From assembly GCA_026636295.1 (NCBI GenBank), contig CP089464.1, forward strand, positions 310,001 to 374,000: a stretch of 64,000 nt of DNA, in the 5' to 3' direction. This DNA is from Medakamo hakoo (Eukaryota; Chlorophyta; Trebouxiophyceae; Coccomyxaceae). Shown piece after piece: positions 19,370-27,655 of the stretch. The notes under the pieces are model-generated. The model saw nothing but the letters and a program-made list of their open reading frames with translations. It was not told the origin of the DNA and did no database searches. Within the stretch, counting starts at the first letter, position 1, and every line of letters begins with the position of its first letter. The position numbers and the translations under genes are program-made.

Positions 19370-20290
19370 TCACTCCAGCAGCCCGCTCGCCGTGATGACC
19401 ACCTTTTGAAAGGGGCGCAAGAAATAACGTTCCGCCACGTCCGCACGCCGGTCGCCCAGCGTTTTCGCCAGCTTGAAGTACGGCGAGCCGGACGTGGGCT
19501 GGGCGGCCTTCAGCCTGGAGATGCGGTCGAGCAGGGCTTCGGCGCCGGGCTCGACCTCGCCCACGGCCAGGTTGGTCGCGTCCAGGGCCGCGCCCTGGCC
19601 GGGCGCCAGCGTGATGACGAAGCCCGTCCCGTTGGGGGCGCGCACGGACCCGCGCGGGTCTTCCACCGTGACGAACTTGCCGTTCATGGCGACGAGCTTG
19701 GTCTTGACGGGCTTGGCCGCCGCGACCGGGTCGGGCGCGACGACGAGGGACACGACCCGCGCGCCGTCGGAGCTGTGCTTGCGCTCGCCCAGTTCCCGGA
19801 CCAGCTCCTCCACCGTCTCGCCGCCCGCGATCTGGACGGAGCCGCCGCCCTCGGAGACGTCGGCGTACGACAGGGACGCGACGCCGGAGGAGGCGATGTA
19901 CGCGCCGGGCGAGACGGCGTCGAACTTGGAGCGGACGTACCCCACGCCGCCGCGGTCGCGCGCGAGGTCGGCAAAGCGGGCCGCGCCGACGGGCACGTCG
20001 TCGAAGGTTTTGACGACGATGCGGCCCGCGGGCTGCGCGTCGATGGACACGTCAAGGAAGACGCGCTGGGCGGCGTCGGCGGACAGGGCGGGACCGAGGG
20101 CCAGGGCGGCGGCGGCCAGCGCGCCCAGGAGCGGCGAGGCGGGCGGCGGGGTGGGTCGGCGGTCGGGCGCGCCCGGCGCCGGCGGCGCGCGCGGAGGAAG
20201 GGCGGACGCGAGGCGGGGTGGCTGGCCGTGCCGCGGCGTCGACGGGCGGCACGCTTCGCTCGCCCGTCTCCCAGGCGTGGTGCGGAGCAT
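19370..20290 (-). CDS. Cyclophilin-like peptidyl-prolyl isomerase, thylakoid lumen type
   Basis: Intronless, 306 aa from the ATG at 20290. The N-terminus reads as a two-part lumenal targeting sequence: ~50 Arg/Pro/Ser-rich residues, then the hydrophobic LLGALAAAALALGPALSADA with an A-x-A-like cleavage site near residue 72. The mature part starts RVFLDVSIDAQPAGRIVVKTF and FADLARDRGGVGY, a divergent cyclophilin domain similar to plant CYP26-2/CYP37-like plastid proteins. The canonical catalytic Arg/Phe pattern (FHR.I..F) is not clear, so isomerase activity is doubtful. The C-terminal half (KLVAMNGKFVTVEDPRG) is family-specific. It is divergent from the Bles03-like gene (379 bp). Confidence 0.8.
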   Translation of the reverse strand: MLRTTPGRRASEACRPSTPRHGQPPRLASALPPRAPPAPGAPDRRPTPPPASPLLGALAAAALALGPALSADAAQRVFLDVSIDAQPAGRIVVKTFDDVPVGAARFADLARDRGGVGYVRSKFDAVSPGAYIASSGVASLSYADVSEGGGSVQIAGGETVEELVRELGERKHSSDGARVVSLVVAPDPVAAAKPVKTKLVAMNGKFVTVEDPRGSVRAPNGTGFVITLAPGQGAALDATNLAVGEVEPGAEALLDRISRLKAAQPTSGSPYFKLAKTLGDRRADVAERYFLRPFQKVVITASGLLE

Positions 20291-20669
20291 TGGAGGCGGG
20301 TGGGTCTCGCTGGCGCGGGGGCTTTTCGCGTGTGCGAGTTGGATGAGAGTGAGGGGGAGCGCCGACCGCGCGGCCGAAAGCCATTGCTTTCATTGTTTTG
20401 CGCGCTCGCGGGCAAAACACAGAGAAAGGACGGCCCGCCCTCCCGCACGGGCGGGCCGAACACGCCCTCGACACTGTGCTTGTCGCGCCGGGCTGGACGG
20501 ACGCGGTCTCTCGGTGCTCTCACGCACATCGGACCGGGTCTTCGCGCCAGCCGTCCGCACCCACACCCACCCCACCGCGGCCCTCCGTTTCGCGCGGCCG
20601 GCGCGCGCTGTGTGTGTGCTCGCTGACCGCCCGCCACCCACCACCCTCCCCTCCCACTCCGCGCGCGCG
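20291..20669. promoter_or_regulatory. Divergent promoter region (cyclophilin-like / Bles03-like)
   Basis: 379 bp between outward-facing starts. It contains a GCGCG-rich stretch immediately before the plus-strand ATG and A-rich patches near 20415. Open frames crossing it lack any domain. No specific element assigned. Confidence 0.45.
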
Positions 20670-22025
20670 ATGGACGCCCTGCCCGGCAACGACAACGGAT
20701 TCTTGCACGTCGATGGCTCCGACCCCCGCTCCGTCAACGCCGCCTTGCCCTCCGCCATCACGGGCGCGCAAGCCGCGTGGATCTTCGCGGCCTCCCCACA
20801 CTGGCCCGCCGCGCGGGGCCGGGCGGGCGGCCACGGGCAAGGCCCGCAGCGAGGCCCACAGCCGCCCGCCTTTGTCGGCCGGGGCCAGGTCCTGGCCGCG
20901 GGCGGCGGTGGCGGGCCCGCGCCGCCGGACGCGGCGGCGGACCGGCGCGCGCTGCTGGCCGCGGCGGCCGAGCGGCGGGCGGCCGCGCCGCCGCCGCCGC
21001 CGCCGTGCCCGCCTCGCCCCGCCGCGCCACACCCACCACCACGCGCGCGTGCGCCGCCCCCACCCCCACCCCCACCGCCGCCTGCCATCGAGGATGACAC
21101 GCCGCAAGCTCTGGCCGCCGACCTGACGCGCGAGTTTGTGGCCGGCGTCGTGCGCGAGGCCGAGGCGGGCGGCGGCCCCAACTCAGCCGCGTCCCGTGCC
21201 GTGCGCGCCCAGACCATGGCGGCCCTGCTGCGCCGGGCGGCCCAGTCCGACCACGGCCGGGGCGGGAAGTGGGTGCTGTTCGCGAAGCGGCACCAAGTCG
21301 ATGGCGTGTGGCGGGACGTGGCCGCGCTGACGGCTGCCGGCGCGTTGGGGTGTTCGGCCAAGGTGTCGACGGCCGACCCGCCGGGGCCGCGCGGCCCGCC
21401 CGTCCACGCCGTCATCGTGTACACGGAAGACTTCAACGACGCGGTCGCCGCGCGGCGGGCGCTGGACGCCCTGGTGGCGGCGGGCCACGCGCCGCGGGCG
21501 GGGGGCGGGCCCGTCATAGGCTACAAACCCGACGCGTGGACGCTCCTGGAGACCGGCCTGCGCTCGCTGGCGGTGCACGCCGCCGGGTTGGGCGACGGCC
21601 AGGCCGTCGCCCTGGCGGCCGCGGCCGTGGCCGCCTGGGACGCGGCCCGCTACAAGGCCTTCCGCACGCTCTACCAGTCCGACCGGCCCGGCGGGCGGGC
21701 GCCCGACCCGCCGAAGCGGCCGCTGCCGCGCGTGCCGGGCAGCGTGGAATCCGCGGAGGAGGCGGTGTGGGTGATTCTGGGCCGGGCGCCTGTGCGGGTG
21801 GGCGAGGAGGGGCGGGGGCTGCGGGCTGTGGTGGGTGGCGGCGGCGGTGGAGGTGGTGGCGCGGCAGCCGCGCCACCTCCCCCACCCCCACCGCCACGAC
21901 GCCCGCGCTCGCCGCCGCCGGCCCAACAAGACGAAGTCATTGTCGTCGACGACGACAGCGACGATGACGGCGGTGGCGGTGGTGGTGGTGCCGCGCGCGG
22001 CGCGCCCCGGCGGCGGGTGGGGTGA
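20670..22025 (+). CDS. Bles03/DUF1917 (UPF0696) family protein
   Basis: Intronless, 451 aa from the ATG at 20670. The N-terminal ~150 residues are Pro/Ala-rich and probably disordered. The conserved domain covers about residues 195-320: GKWVLFAKRHQVDGVWRDVA, LGCSAKVSTADP, HAVIVYTEDFNDAVAARRAL, VIGYKPDAWTLLE. This pattern (GKW, AKVST, YT.D..D, YK.D..T) matches Bles03 (human C11orf68), a fold related to eIF4E whose function is not established. After the domain come a helical segment (AAWDAARYKAFRTLYQ), Gly/Pro repeats and an acidic stretch DEVIVVDDDSDDD that resembles a SUMO-interacting motif (VIVVDDD); that last point is inference. The frame upstream of the ATG is open but antisense to the cyclophilin-like gene. 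Confidence 0.85.
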   Translation: MDALPGNDNGFLHVDGSDPRSVNAALPSAITGAQAAWIFAASPHWPAARGRAGGHGQGPQRGPQPPAFVGRGQVLAAGGGGGPAPPDAAADRRALLAAAAERRAAAPPPPPPCPPRPAAPHPPPRARAPPPPPPPPPPAIEDDTPQALAADLTREFVAGVVREAEAGGGPNSAASRAVRAQTMAALLRRAAQSDHGRGGKWVLFAKRHQVDGVWRDVAALTAAGALGCSAKVSTADPPGPRGPPVHAVIVYTEDFNDAVAARRALDALVAAGHAPRAGGGPVIGYKPDAWTLLETGLRSLAVHAAGLGDGQAVALAAAAVAAWDAARYKAFRTLYQSDRPGGRAPDPPKRPLPRVPGSVESAEEAVWVILGRAPVRVGEEGRGLRAVVGGGGGGGGGAAAAPPPPPPPPRRPRSPPPAQQDEVIVVDDDSDDDGGGGGGGAARGAPRRRVG

Positions 22026-22070
22026 AATGATTTTTTTTTGTAGAGCGCACTGGAGTCTTTTCTTTTTTTC

Positions 22071-22075
22071 TGTAA
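22071..22075 (+). terminator. Candidate polyadenylation signal TGTAA
   Basis: TGTAA lies 46 bases after the Bles03-like stop in a T-rich stretch, the position and sequence expected of a green-algal poly(A) element. Confidence 0.5.
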
Positions 22076-22113
22076 AAAAACGCTGCGTCTTTTGTCCTTT
22101 TACACACAACAAC

Positions 22114-22907
22114 TCAGGGCGCGGGCGGCGGCGACGGCGGCGGCGGCGGGCCCGTGCCTTTCCGCCCAAACAGCATCTCGTTCGTGATCTGGCCTTTACT
22201 GTTGTTGTTGTTTTTTTTGGGGGGGGGGGGGAGGGTGGGAGGGAGGGGGTGAGCGACCGCGCCTGGAGAGAGAGAGAGAGAGAGAGAGAGGAGACGATGG
22301 CCCCCCCTCTCCACCCGACCAAACTCACCGCGTGTACCCCCGCCCGCTGGCTTCCAAGGCCGGGCAGGGGCGGTAGGCCTTGATGGGCCACCAGCCAAAG
22401 CCGGGCGCGGCGCCGATGCCGCCCGCGATGCGGCCCTCGACGCAACTGATTGATGGGAGAGGGCGGGCGGAGGTGGGGTGGCATGGGATGGGGTGGTGAG
22501 AGGGTTGCCTTTTGGGGCGCGGGGATGTTCGGACGGAAGAGAGGCCCTCTCACACGTGTGCTTACCCTTTGGGCGCGTCGGCTAGAGCCACTCCACACTT
22601 GGCGCAGGACGGGGCTGGGGCCGGGCCGCCGGACTCCTGTGTGATGGGAGGGGGGGTTGAAGCGCGCGGTTTGATGGCGTCAAGAGGGTGAGGGTCGGCG
22701 GCGTCGTCGAAATTGGCCGTCGGACGCCAGGCCTGTCGTCGCCCGCTTCTCCCTCACATGCTGCTTGACATACTCAGTAGTTGGCTCTCTACGCACCGAA
22801 GAACCGGGCGCGGTCGCGCGGGCAGGCCGGGCGGGGCAGCGACGACGGCCACACGACGACGACGCCGGCGTGGCGACGGCCGGGCGCGGCAGGGGAACAG
22901 CGGGCAT
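22114..22907 (-). CDS. Small probable plastid protein with CxxC and GFGWWPIK (159 aa), family not recognised
   Basis: A four-exon model missed by simple frame reading: 22797-22907, 22566-22732, 22329-22445, 22114-22198. Introns of 64, 120 and 130 bp have donors GTGCGT, GTAAGC and GTGAGT and acceptors GACAG, ATCAG and AACAG; all phases agree. The first 37 residues (MPAVPLPRPAVATPASSS onward) resemble a plastid transit peptide. The mature part reads WRPTANFDDAADPHPLDAIK, then SCAKCGVALADAPKGCVEG, GGIGAAPGFGWWPIKAYR, PCPALEASGRGYTRKGQ, NEMLFGRKG and a Pro-rich tail. Complexity is high and cysteines are paired (CAKC, then C, C), suggesting metal or redox binding. I do not recognise the family. 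A TC repeat fills the last intron. It is convergent with the Bles03-like gene, 88 bp between stops. Confidence 0.7.
22265..22291. repeat. GA dinucleotide repeat
   Basis: About a dozen GA units inside the last intron of the small minus-strand gene; on the sense strand it forms the CT-rich tract in the intron. An 11-base G run at 22220-22231 sits nearby. Confidence 0.8.
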
Positions 22908-23414
22908 CGAAGAAAGAGCGGTGGCAGGCTCAACAAGGGAGAAAATCTTGCTGCTGCGTACGGTGCGCTCTTACCACCCTGCGGCTTGAGGCAGCGACGG
23001 GGACGGGGGGAACGGCTCCTAGTAAAGAGAGAGAAAAAGGAAGTGAGAGAGCGACGAGCGCGTTCCGGCCGCCCGGCTGCGCACTCTGCTGTTTCGAAAC
23101 GCACGAAAAAGCACTGCGCAACACTCACGCCCCAACACGCCCCATGTCGCCCGAGCCGGTGCGTCCTCTCACAAGGGTGGCACGGCGCTTGGGCCTCCCT
23201 TCGCAGCGGAAGGCGGGCGCGCCGAGGCGGGCAAGGCCTCCCCGCGGCGGCCGTTTCACACGTCAAAAACGCGCTGCAGCTGCTACGCCCGCGTCGCAGC
23301 CCTCGCCCGCGCCGCGCCCGCCCTCTCTCCATCCACTCCCACCCTTGCTCTGCAAAGTCCGCGCCGTCTTCTTCCTGGCCGCGTGGACGGCGGGCCGGCC
23401 ACCATGCCGCCACC
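22908..23414. promoter_or_regulatory. Divergent region (small plastid protein / NRS-ER)
   Basis: 507 bp between outward starts. It includes an ATG at 23144-23146 opening MSPEP and followed at once by GTGCGT, which could be an alternative first exon of the NRS/ER gene spliced to the CAG at 23427-23429 in phase. Otherwise no element is clear. Confidence 0.45.
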
Positions 23415-24662
23415 ATGCCGTCGCAGGCGAAAAAAGAGAGGGATGCGCGCACGGGCGCCGCTCAAGTTTTTTCGCTGACCCTCCCCCTCCCCTCTCCTCC
23501 CCTTCTCCCACGCCACACACTCCACAGCGCTTCCTCGTCTACGGCCGCACCGGCTGGATTGGTGGCCTGGTCGGCGAGTTGCTGGCGTCCCAGGGCGCGA
23601 CCTGGGAGTACGGGACGGCCCGCCTAGAAGACCGGGCGGCGGTCCTTGCGGATTTTGAGCGGGTGAGTTTTTTGTTTCCAGGGGTGGATGGGAAGTGGGG
23701 GGTGGGGGGTGGGATGGGGGGAGACGCGGCCGACACGCCGGCGGTGCTCTTTTTTCTCCGCCAAGGGGCGGGGTCGACGCAGCTCTGTCGTGGGATGGAA
23801 GCCCAGGCGCACAAAGGCGCCTCGCCCCCTCATCCCCGCCCGCCCCCTGCCTCAACACACAAAAAACCAAAAAACACACTGGAAACACACACAGTTCAAG
23901 CCCACGCACGTCCTCAACGCGGCCGGCGTCACGGGCCGCCCCAACGTCGACTGGTGCGAAGACCACAAGATCGAGACCATCCGGGCCAATGTCATCGGCA
24001 CGCTCACCCTGGCGGACGTGTGCCACGTGGCGGGCGCCCACCTGACCGTGTACGCGACGGGCTGCATCTTTGCGTACGACGACGCCCACCCGTGCGGGTC
24101 GGGCAAGGGCTTCACCGAGGACGACACGCCCAACTTCACGGGGTCGTACTACTCCTTCACCAAGGCGCTCACGGAATCGCTGCTGCGCCAGTACCCGGCC
24201 ACCCTCGTCCTGCGCGTGCGCATGCCAATCGTCGCCGACCTGCTGTACCCGCGCAACTTCATCACCAAGATCCTGACGTACGCCAAGATCGTGGACATCC
24301 CCAACTCCATGACCGTCCTGCCCGAGCTGCTGCCCCACTCCCTGGACATGGCCCGCCGCCGCGTGGCCGGCGTCATGAACTTCACCAACCCGGGCGCCAT
24401 CTCGCACAATGAAATCATGGAGCTGTACAAAGCGTACGTCGACCCGGAGCTGGCCTGGTCCAACTTCACCCTGGAGGAGCAGGCCAAGGTCATCAAAGCC
24501 CCCCGGTCCAACAATGAGATGGACACGGCCCGCTTTGAGGCGACGTGCCCGGGCCTGTTGGGCATCAAGGACTCGCTGATCAAGCACGTGTTTGAGCCGG
24601 CGGCGGCGCGCAAGGAGGAGATCGCGCCCGCGGTGCGCGCGCTGCGCGCGGGGACTCGCTAG
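23415..24662 (+). CDS. UER1: Bifunctional UDP-4-keto-6-deoxyglucose 3,5-epimerase/4-reductase (NRS/ER)
   Basis: Exons 23415-23465, 23528-23662 and 23895-24662 (317 aa); introns of 62 and 232 bp. The first donor is a weak GTTTTT; the second is GTGAGT. The enzyme converts UDP-4-keto-6-deoxy-D-glucose to UDP-L-rhamnose with NADPH, supplying rhamnose for wall or glycoprotein glycans in the cytosol. Seen: dinucleotide-binding FLVYGRTGWIGG, THVLNAAGVTGRPNVDWCE, YATGCIFAYD, the catalytic Tyr148-x3-Lys152 in GSYYSFTK, LRVRMPIV, and PHSLDMARRR, which match plant NRS/ER and the C-terminal half of RHM closely. Length is normal. The RHM N-terminal 4,6-dehydratase half is absent and must be supplied by another gene. 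The start could differ (alternative first exon at 23144). Confidence 0.93.
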
Positions 24663-25082
24663 ACGGACGGATGGAGGGGGGGGGGCGGGACAATGCATGA
24701 ACGACGTCACTCAAAAACGCATGAAACAAGAGACTGAGAGGGACAGGGAGGGAGAGAGGGAGAGGGAGAGAGCGCCTGGCCGTGCGTGCGCGACTGTAAA
24801 AGCGTCCCGAACGGTCTTCTCTGTTTTTTTCTTCCACCGATCCCCCCCCCCCCCCCCTCTCTCCCATCAACGCCAATAGAAAACACAAAGGCAGTACACA
24901 CACGCACGGCGCCGCCCTCCCTCAATGCCCTGCCACACCTCCCTCCCAGGGCCAGCAGCGGGGGCCGGACCCCGCAGCCCGGACGCAAACACAGGCGAAG
25001 GACGCGGGGGCGGGCCCCGTCAGCCGCACACGACCCAACAATGAAAAAAAAAACGACGCGCACACCCCCCACAAAATGTTGT
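24663..25082. other. Intergenic, convergent 3' ends
   Basis: 420 bp between the NRS/ER and universal-stress-protein stops. It contains GAGA-rich repeats near 24740-24770, a C run near 24841-24857, A runs near 25040, and TGTAA at 24795-24799. No gene is seen. Confidence 0.6.
24795..24799 (+). terminator. Candidate polyadenylation signal TGTAA
   Basis: TGTAA lies 133 bases after the NRS/ER stop, consistent with a green-algal 3' end. Confidence 0.45.
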
Positions 25083-25962
25083 TTAGTGGACCAGCGTCAC
25101 GGGGATCCGCGCTTTCGACGCGACCGCCTTGCTCACGCTGCCCCACAGCGCCTCCGTCAGCCGCGCTTTGTGGTGGCTCACCATGACGATGCAGCTCGCC
25201 TTCAGCTGGGATTCCGCGTGGCGGACGATGGTCGTCGCCAGGCTCTCCGTCGCGGGCTCGTGCACGAGGGCGGGCCGCACGACCGCCGCCGGGTCCAGGC
25301 CCCGCGCCGTCGCTTCCGGGTACAGCCGTTCCTCCAGGAACGCGCTCGCCGCCGCTTCCAGGTCCGCGGCGGCGGTGGGCGGCGGCGGCGGGATGTAGCC
25401 GATGGCGCCCGACGGCGGGGCCGACTCGCGGGCGGGCGCGGGGACGACGTGCAGCAGGTGCAGCGTGTCGCCGGGCCGGTAGATGTGGTCGAGGGCCCAG
25501 GCAAAGGTGCGGACGGCGTCCTGTGTGTGTGTGCGTGTTTGTGTTTGGTCCAGGGTCAGCATGATGAGGGTCGTCACGGCGCGCGAGGGGGTGCACCCCC
25601 ATCCGGATGGGGGTGAGGTGGCGGGAAGCGCGACGTCGCCCGAAAAAAGACTGGCCGGCCAATCCACAACGACTCGCGACGACACAGCGACTCGTCACCC
25701 AACCCACCTCTGACTCATCCACGGCGACAGCAATGGCACGGCTGGGAGGAGCACGGCTCCAGGGCGCCGATGAGGGAGACGCGCAGGGAGGGCGGAGGGC
25801 GGCGCGGCGAGCTGATGCGAGCCGCGGCGCGGCGGCCTGTCGGAGGCACGCACTCCGCGCCGGGCTTGCAGCCTCACACGCCAGCGGAGGTGGGGAGGTG
25901 GCCTTTGTGCACTGCCGTGTCGCAGGGCCTGCAAGCCGGGAAGACGCCAGGCGGGACGACAT
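25083..25962 (-). CDS. Universal stress protein (USP) family
   Basis: Exons 25708-25962 and 25083-25520 (230 aa), intron 187 bp (donor GTGGGT, acceptor CACACACAG). USP domain: AIAVAVDESE at the end of exon 1, then DAVRTFAWALDHIYRPGDTL, LHLLHVVPAP, a loop with GAIGYIPPP, LVHEPATESLATTIVRHAES, IVMVSHHKARLTEALWGSVS and the closing strand IPVTLVH. The GS.S after the histidines resembles the nucleotide-binding loop of ATP-binding USPs, though the upstream Gly-rich part (G.xG..R) is degenerate (SHHKAR). The ~74 residues before the domain are Ala/Ser/Arg-rich and may be a transit peptide. Its ATG lies only 36 bp after the stop of the upstream same-strand flavoprotein gene, leaving no room for a separate promoter outside that gene. 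Confidence 0.82.
25594..25615. repeat. 22-bp perfect palindrome in the USP intron
   Basis: The half-site CACCCCCATCC is followed immediately by its exact reverse complement. It overlaps another perfect 14-bp palindrome, GGGGGTGCACCCCC, at 25587-25600. Confidence 0.85.
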
Positions 25963-25998
25963 TGCGAGGAGGAGACACGAAAAGTTTCGTTTTCGTTT

Positions 25999-27474
25999 TC
26001 ACGCTCTGTGTCCTGCACCATCCCATCCGGCCTCGCCGCCGCCTCGCCTCCCTTCCCAGGCCGCCGCCGCCGCCGCCGCGGCCGCCATCCCGGCCACCCT
26101 TCCTGACGCCCACGCCCAGTAGAAATTGAAGCCGCCCAGCCGGCCCGCGGGTGCGACCAGCTCCCCGCACATGAAAACTCCGGGGGCGGCGCGCGACTCG
26201 AGGGACGTGGGGGAGAGGTCTGCCAGGGCGACGCCGCCCGCTGTGACCTCCGCCTTGCCCCACCCGCCATCCACGCCCGTCACGGCCAGGGGGTACGCCG
26301 TCAGGGCGGTCAGCAAGGCGTCCCGCTCGCCCGCCCGCAACTCAGCAGCCCGGCGGTCGGGCGGCGCGCCGGCCTCCGCCACGAGCGCGGCCGCGAGGCG
26401 GGCCGGCAGGCCCGCCGCCCGCAGGACGGCGGCGAGGCCGGCCGCGCCGCCGGCCGCCAGCGCCGCACTCCACTCGGCCACGCCCATGCCCTCCACCCAC
26501 TGGACGAGGAGGGTGGCGGCGCCAGCGGCCGCCTCGCCCGACACGAAACGGGACGCGTCCAGGGCCGCCGGCCCCGAGAACCCTCGGTGGGTGAACAGAA
26601 ACGAGCGGCGGGGAGAGGCGGGCGCCGCCTTCTTCTTGCCTGCTTCCCGCACGCTCAGCAGGGCCGTGTGGACGGCCGTCCCCGCCAAGTGGCAGGGTTC
26701 CCGGCCGCCCACGCCCCCGCCCGGGTGCCGTCCCAGCAGCGGCGCCAGCGCCGGGCGTGGCGGGTCGGCGGCCAGGCTGACGCCGAGGCGGGCCGCCATC
26801 GCGTGGCCGTCGCCCGTCGTGCCGAGGCCCGGGTAGGACAGCCCGCCCGTCGCGAGCACGACCGCGTCCGCCGTGATGGGCGGGCCGGCCTCCAGCCGCA
26901 ACGACCACCGCCCGCCCGGGCTCGGGTCCAGGCCGACGACGCGCGCGGCGGTCTGCACGGCCGCGCCCGCCCGCACGGCCGCGGCCACCAGCCCGTCCCG
27001 CACGCTCGCCGCGCTCCTGGACGCCGGGAACAGCTTGGCCGTCCCCGCCTCTTCCACGAGTTCCACGCCCGCTTCCGCGGACAGCCAGGCCCGGCAGTCG
27101 TCGACGGACCAGCCGGCGCCCAGCACGCCCCTCAGGGCCGCCTGCCGGCCGCCGTGGTGGAAACAGCCGGCGCCGTCGGGTGGGACGGCGTGGGCTGGCA
27201 GGGCATTGCACCGCGTCCCGCCAGAGATGAGGATTTTGCGGCCGCAGTCGGCGTTGCGTTCGAGCAAAACGACGCGCGGGGTGATGGCAGTGGTCGTCGT
27301 TGCCGCGAAAAACGCCGCGGCGAGGCCGGCCGCGCCGCCGCCGACGATGGCCAGGAGTGGAGACTCGTCATCGTGCGCTGTTGCCCTGGGTATGCAGCTC
27401 CTGGCGCGGGGTGCGGGCGGGTACCGGCACGGCCGCAGCGGCCGGCTACAGCCGCGCACGCCGTGTGAAGCCAT
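25999..27474 (-). CDS. HI0933/YhiN-type FAD-dependent flavoprotein
   Basis: Intronless, 491 aa from the ATG at 27474 (an in-frame GTG lies at 27492). FAD-binding Rossmann motif: LLAIVGGGAAGLAAAFFA, then VVLLERNADCGRKILISGGTRCN, the characteristic HI0933 signature. Further blocks: ADAVVLATGGLSYPGLGTTGDGHAMA, FLFTHRGFSGPAALDASR, LDLSPTSLESR-like region (ADLSPTSLES) and the C-terminal FAD motif MCGELVAPAGRLGGFNFYWAWASG. These flavoproteins are widespread in bacteria and plants and their reaction is not established. About 40 N-terminal residues with many Arg/Pro/Ser could target a plastid. The tail after GRVAGM is a poly-Ala and Gly/Trp extension not typical of the family. It is possibly co-transcribed with the USP gene 36 bp downstream. 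Confidence 0.9.
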   Translation of the reverse strand: MASHGVRGCSRPLRPCRYPPAPRARSCIPRATAHDDESPLLAIVGGGAAGLAAAFFAATTTTAITPRVVLLERNADCGRKILISGGTRCNALPAHAVPPDGAGCFHHGGRQAALRGVLGAGWSVDDCRAWLSAEAGVELVEEAGTAKLFPASRSAASVRDGLVAAAVRAGAAVQTAARVVGLDPSPGGRWSLRLEAGPPITADAVVLATGGLSYPGLGTTGDGHAMAARLGVSLAADPPRPALAPLLGRHPGGGVGGREPCHLAGTAVHTALLSVREAGKKKAAPASPRRSFLFTHRGFSGPAALDASRFVSGEAAAGAATLLVQWVEGMGVAEWSAALAAGGAAGLAAVLRAAGLPARLAAALVAEAGAPPDRRAAELRAGERDALLTALTAYPLAVTGVDGGWGKAEVTAGGVALADLSPTSLESRAAPGVFMCGELVAPAGRLGGFNFYWAWASGRVAGMAAAAAAAAAWEGRRGGGEAGWDGAGHRA

Positions 27475-27603
27475 GCAGCGACCGAAGCCCACTCCGGCGC
27501 TGTGGGGGCCCCACGCGACCCCACCGCGCCCACAACATAGCCTAGCTGTTCCATCCGGGCACCGTCCTATTTGTATTTTTTTACCACACGCCGCGCTCCC
27601 ACG

Positions 27604-27631
27604 CCAGGCGCCTGGGAAAGGCGCCTGGGAA
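27604..27631. repeat. Short palindrome with tandem 13-bp copy
   Basis: The palindrome CCAGGCGCCTGG at 27604-27615; GGCGCCTGGGAA occurs at 27607-27618 and again at 27620-27631. It lies just past the SNF2-gene stop, so it would be in that gene's 3' UTR. Confidence 0.7.
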
Positions 27632-27655
27632 GCCCCCCGGCCTTCTTCCCCGCCC

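Noticed and set aside
19473-20669. Upstream extension of the Bles03-like frame
   Set aside because: It runs antisense through the cyclophilin-like gene; the ATG at 20670 is a natural start.
22733-22757. A 25-bp intron in the small plastid gene, with exon 1 reading through to EYVKQH
   Set aside because: Phase would allow it, but the 64-bp intron using the GTGCGT donor at 22796 fits the donor type and intron sizes of this genome much better.
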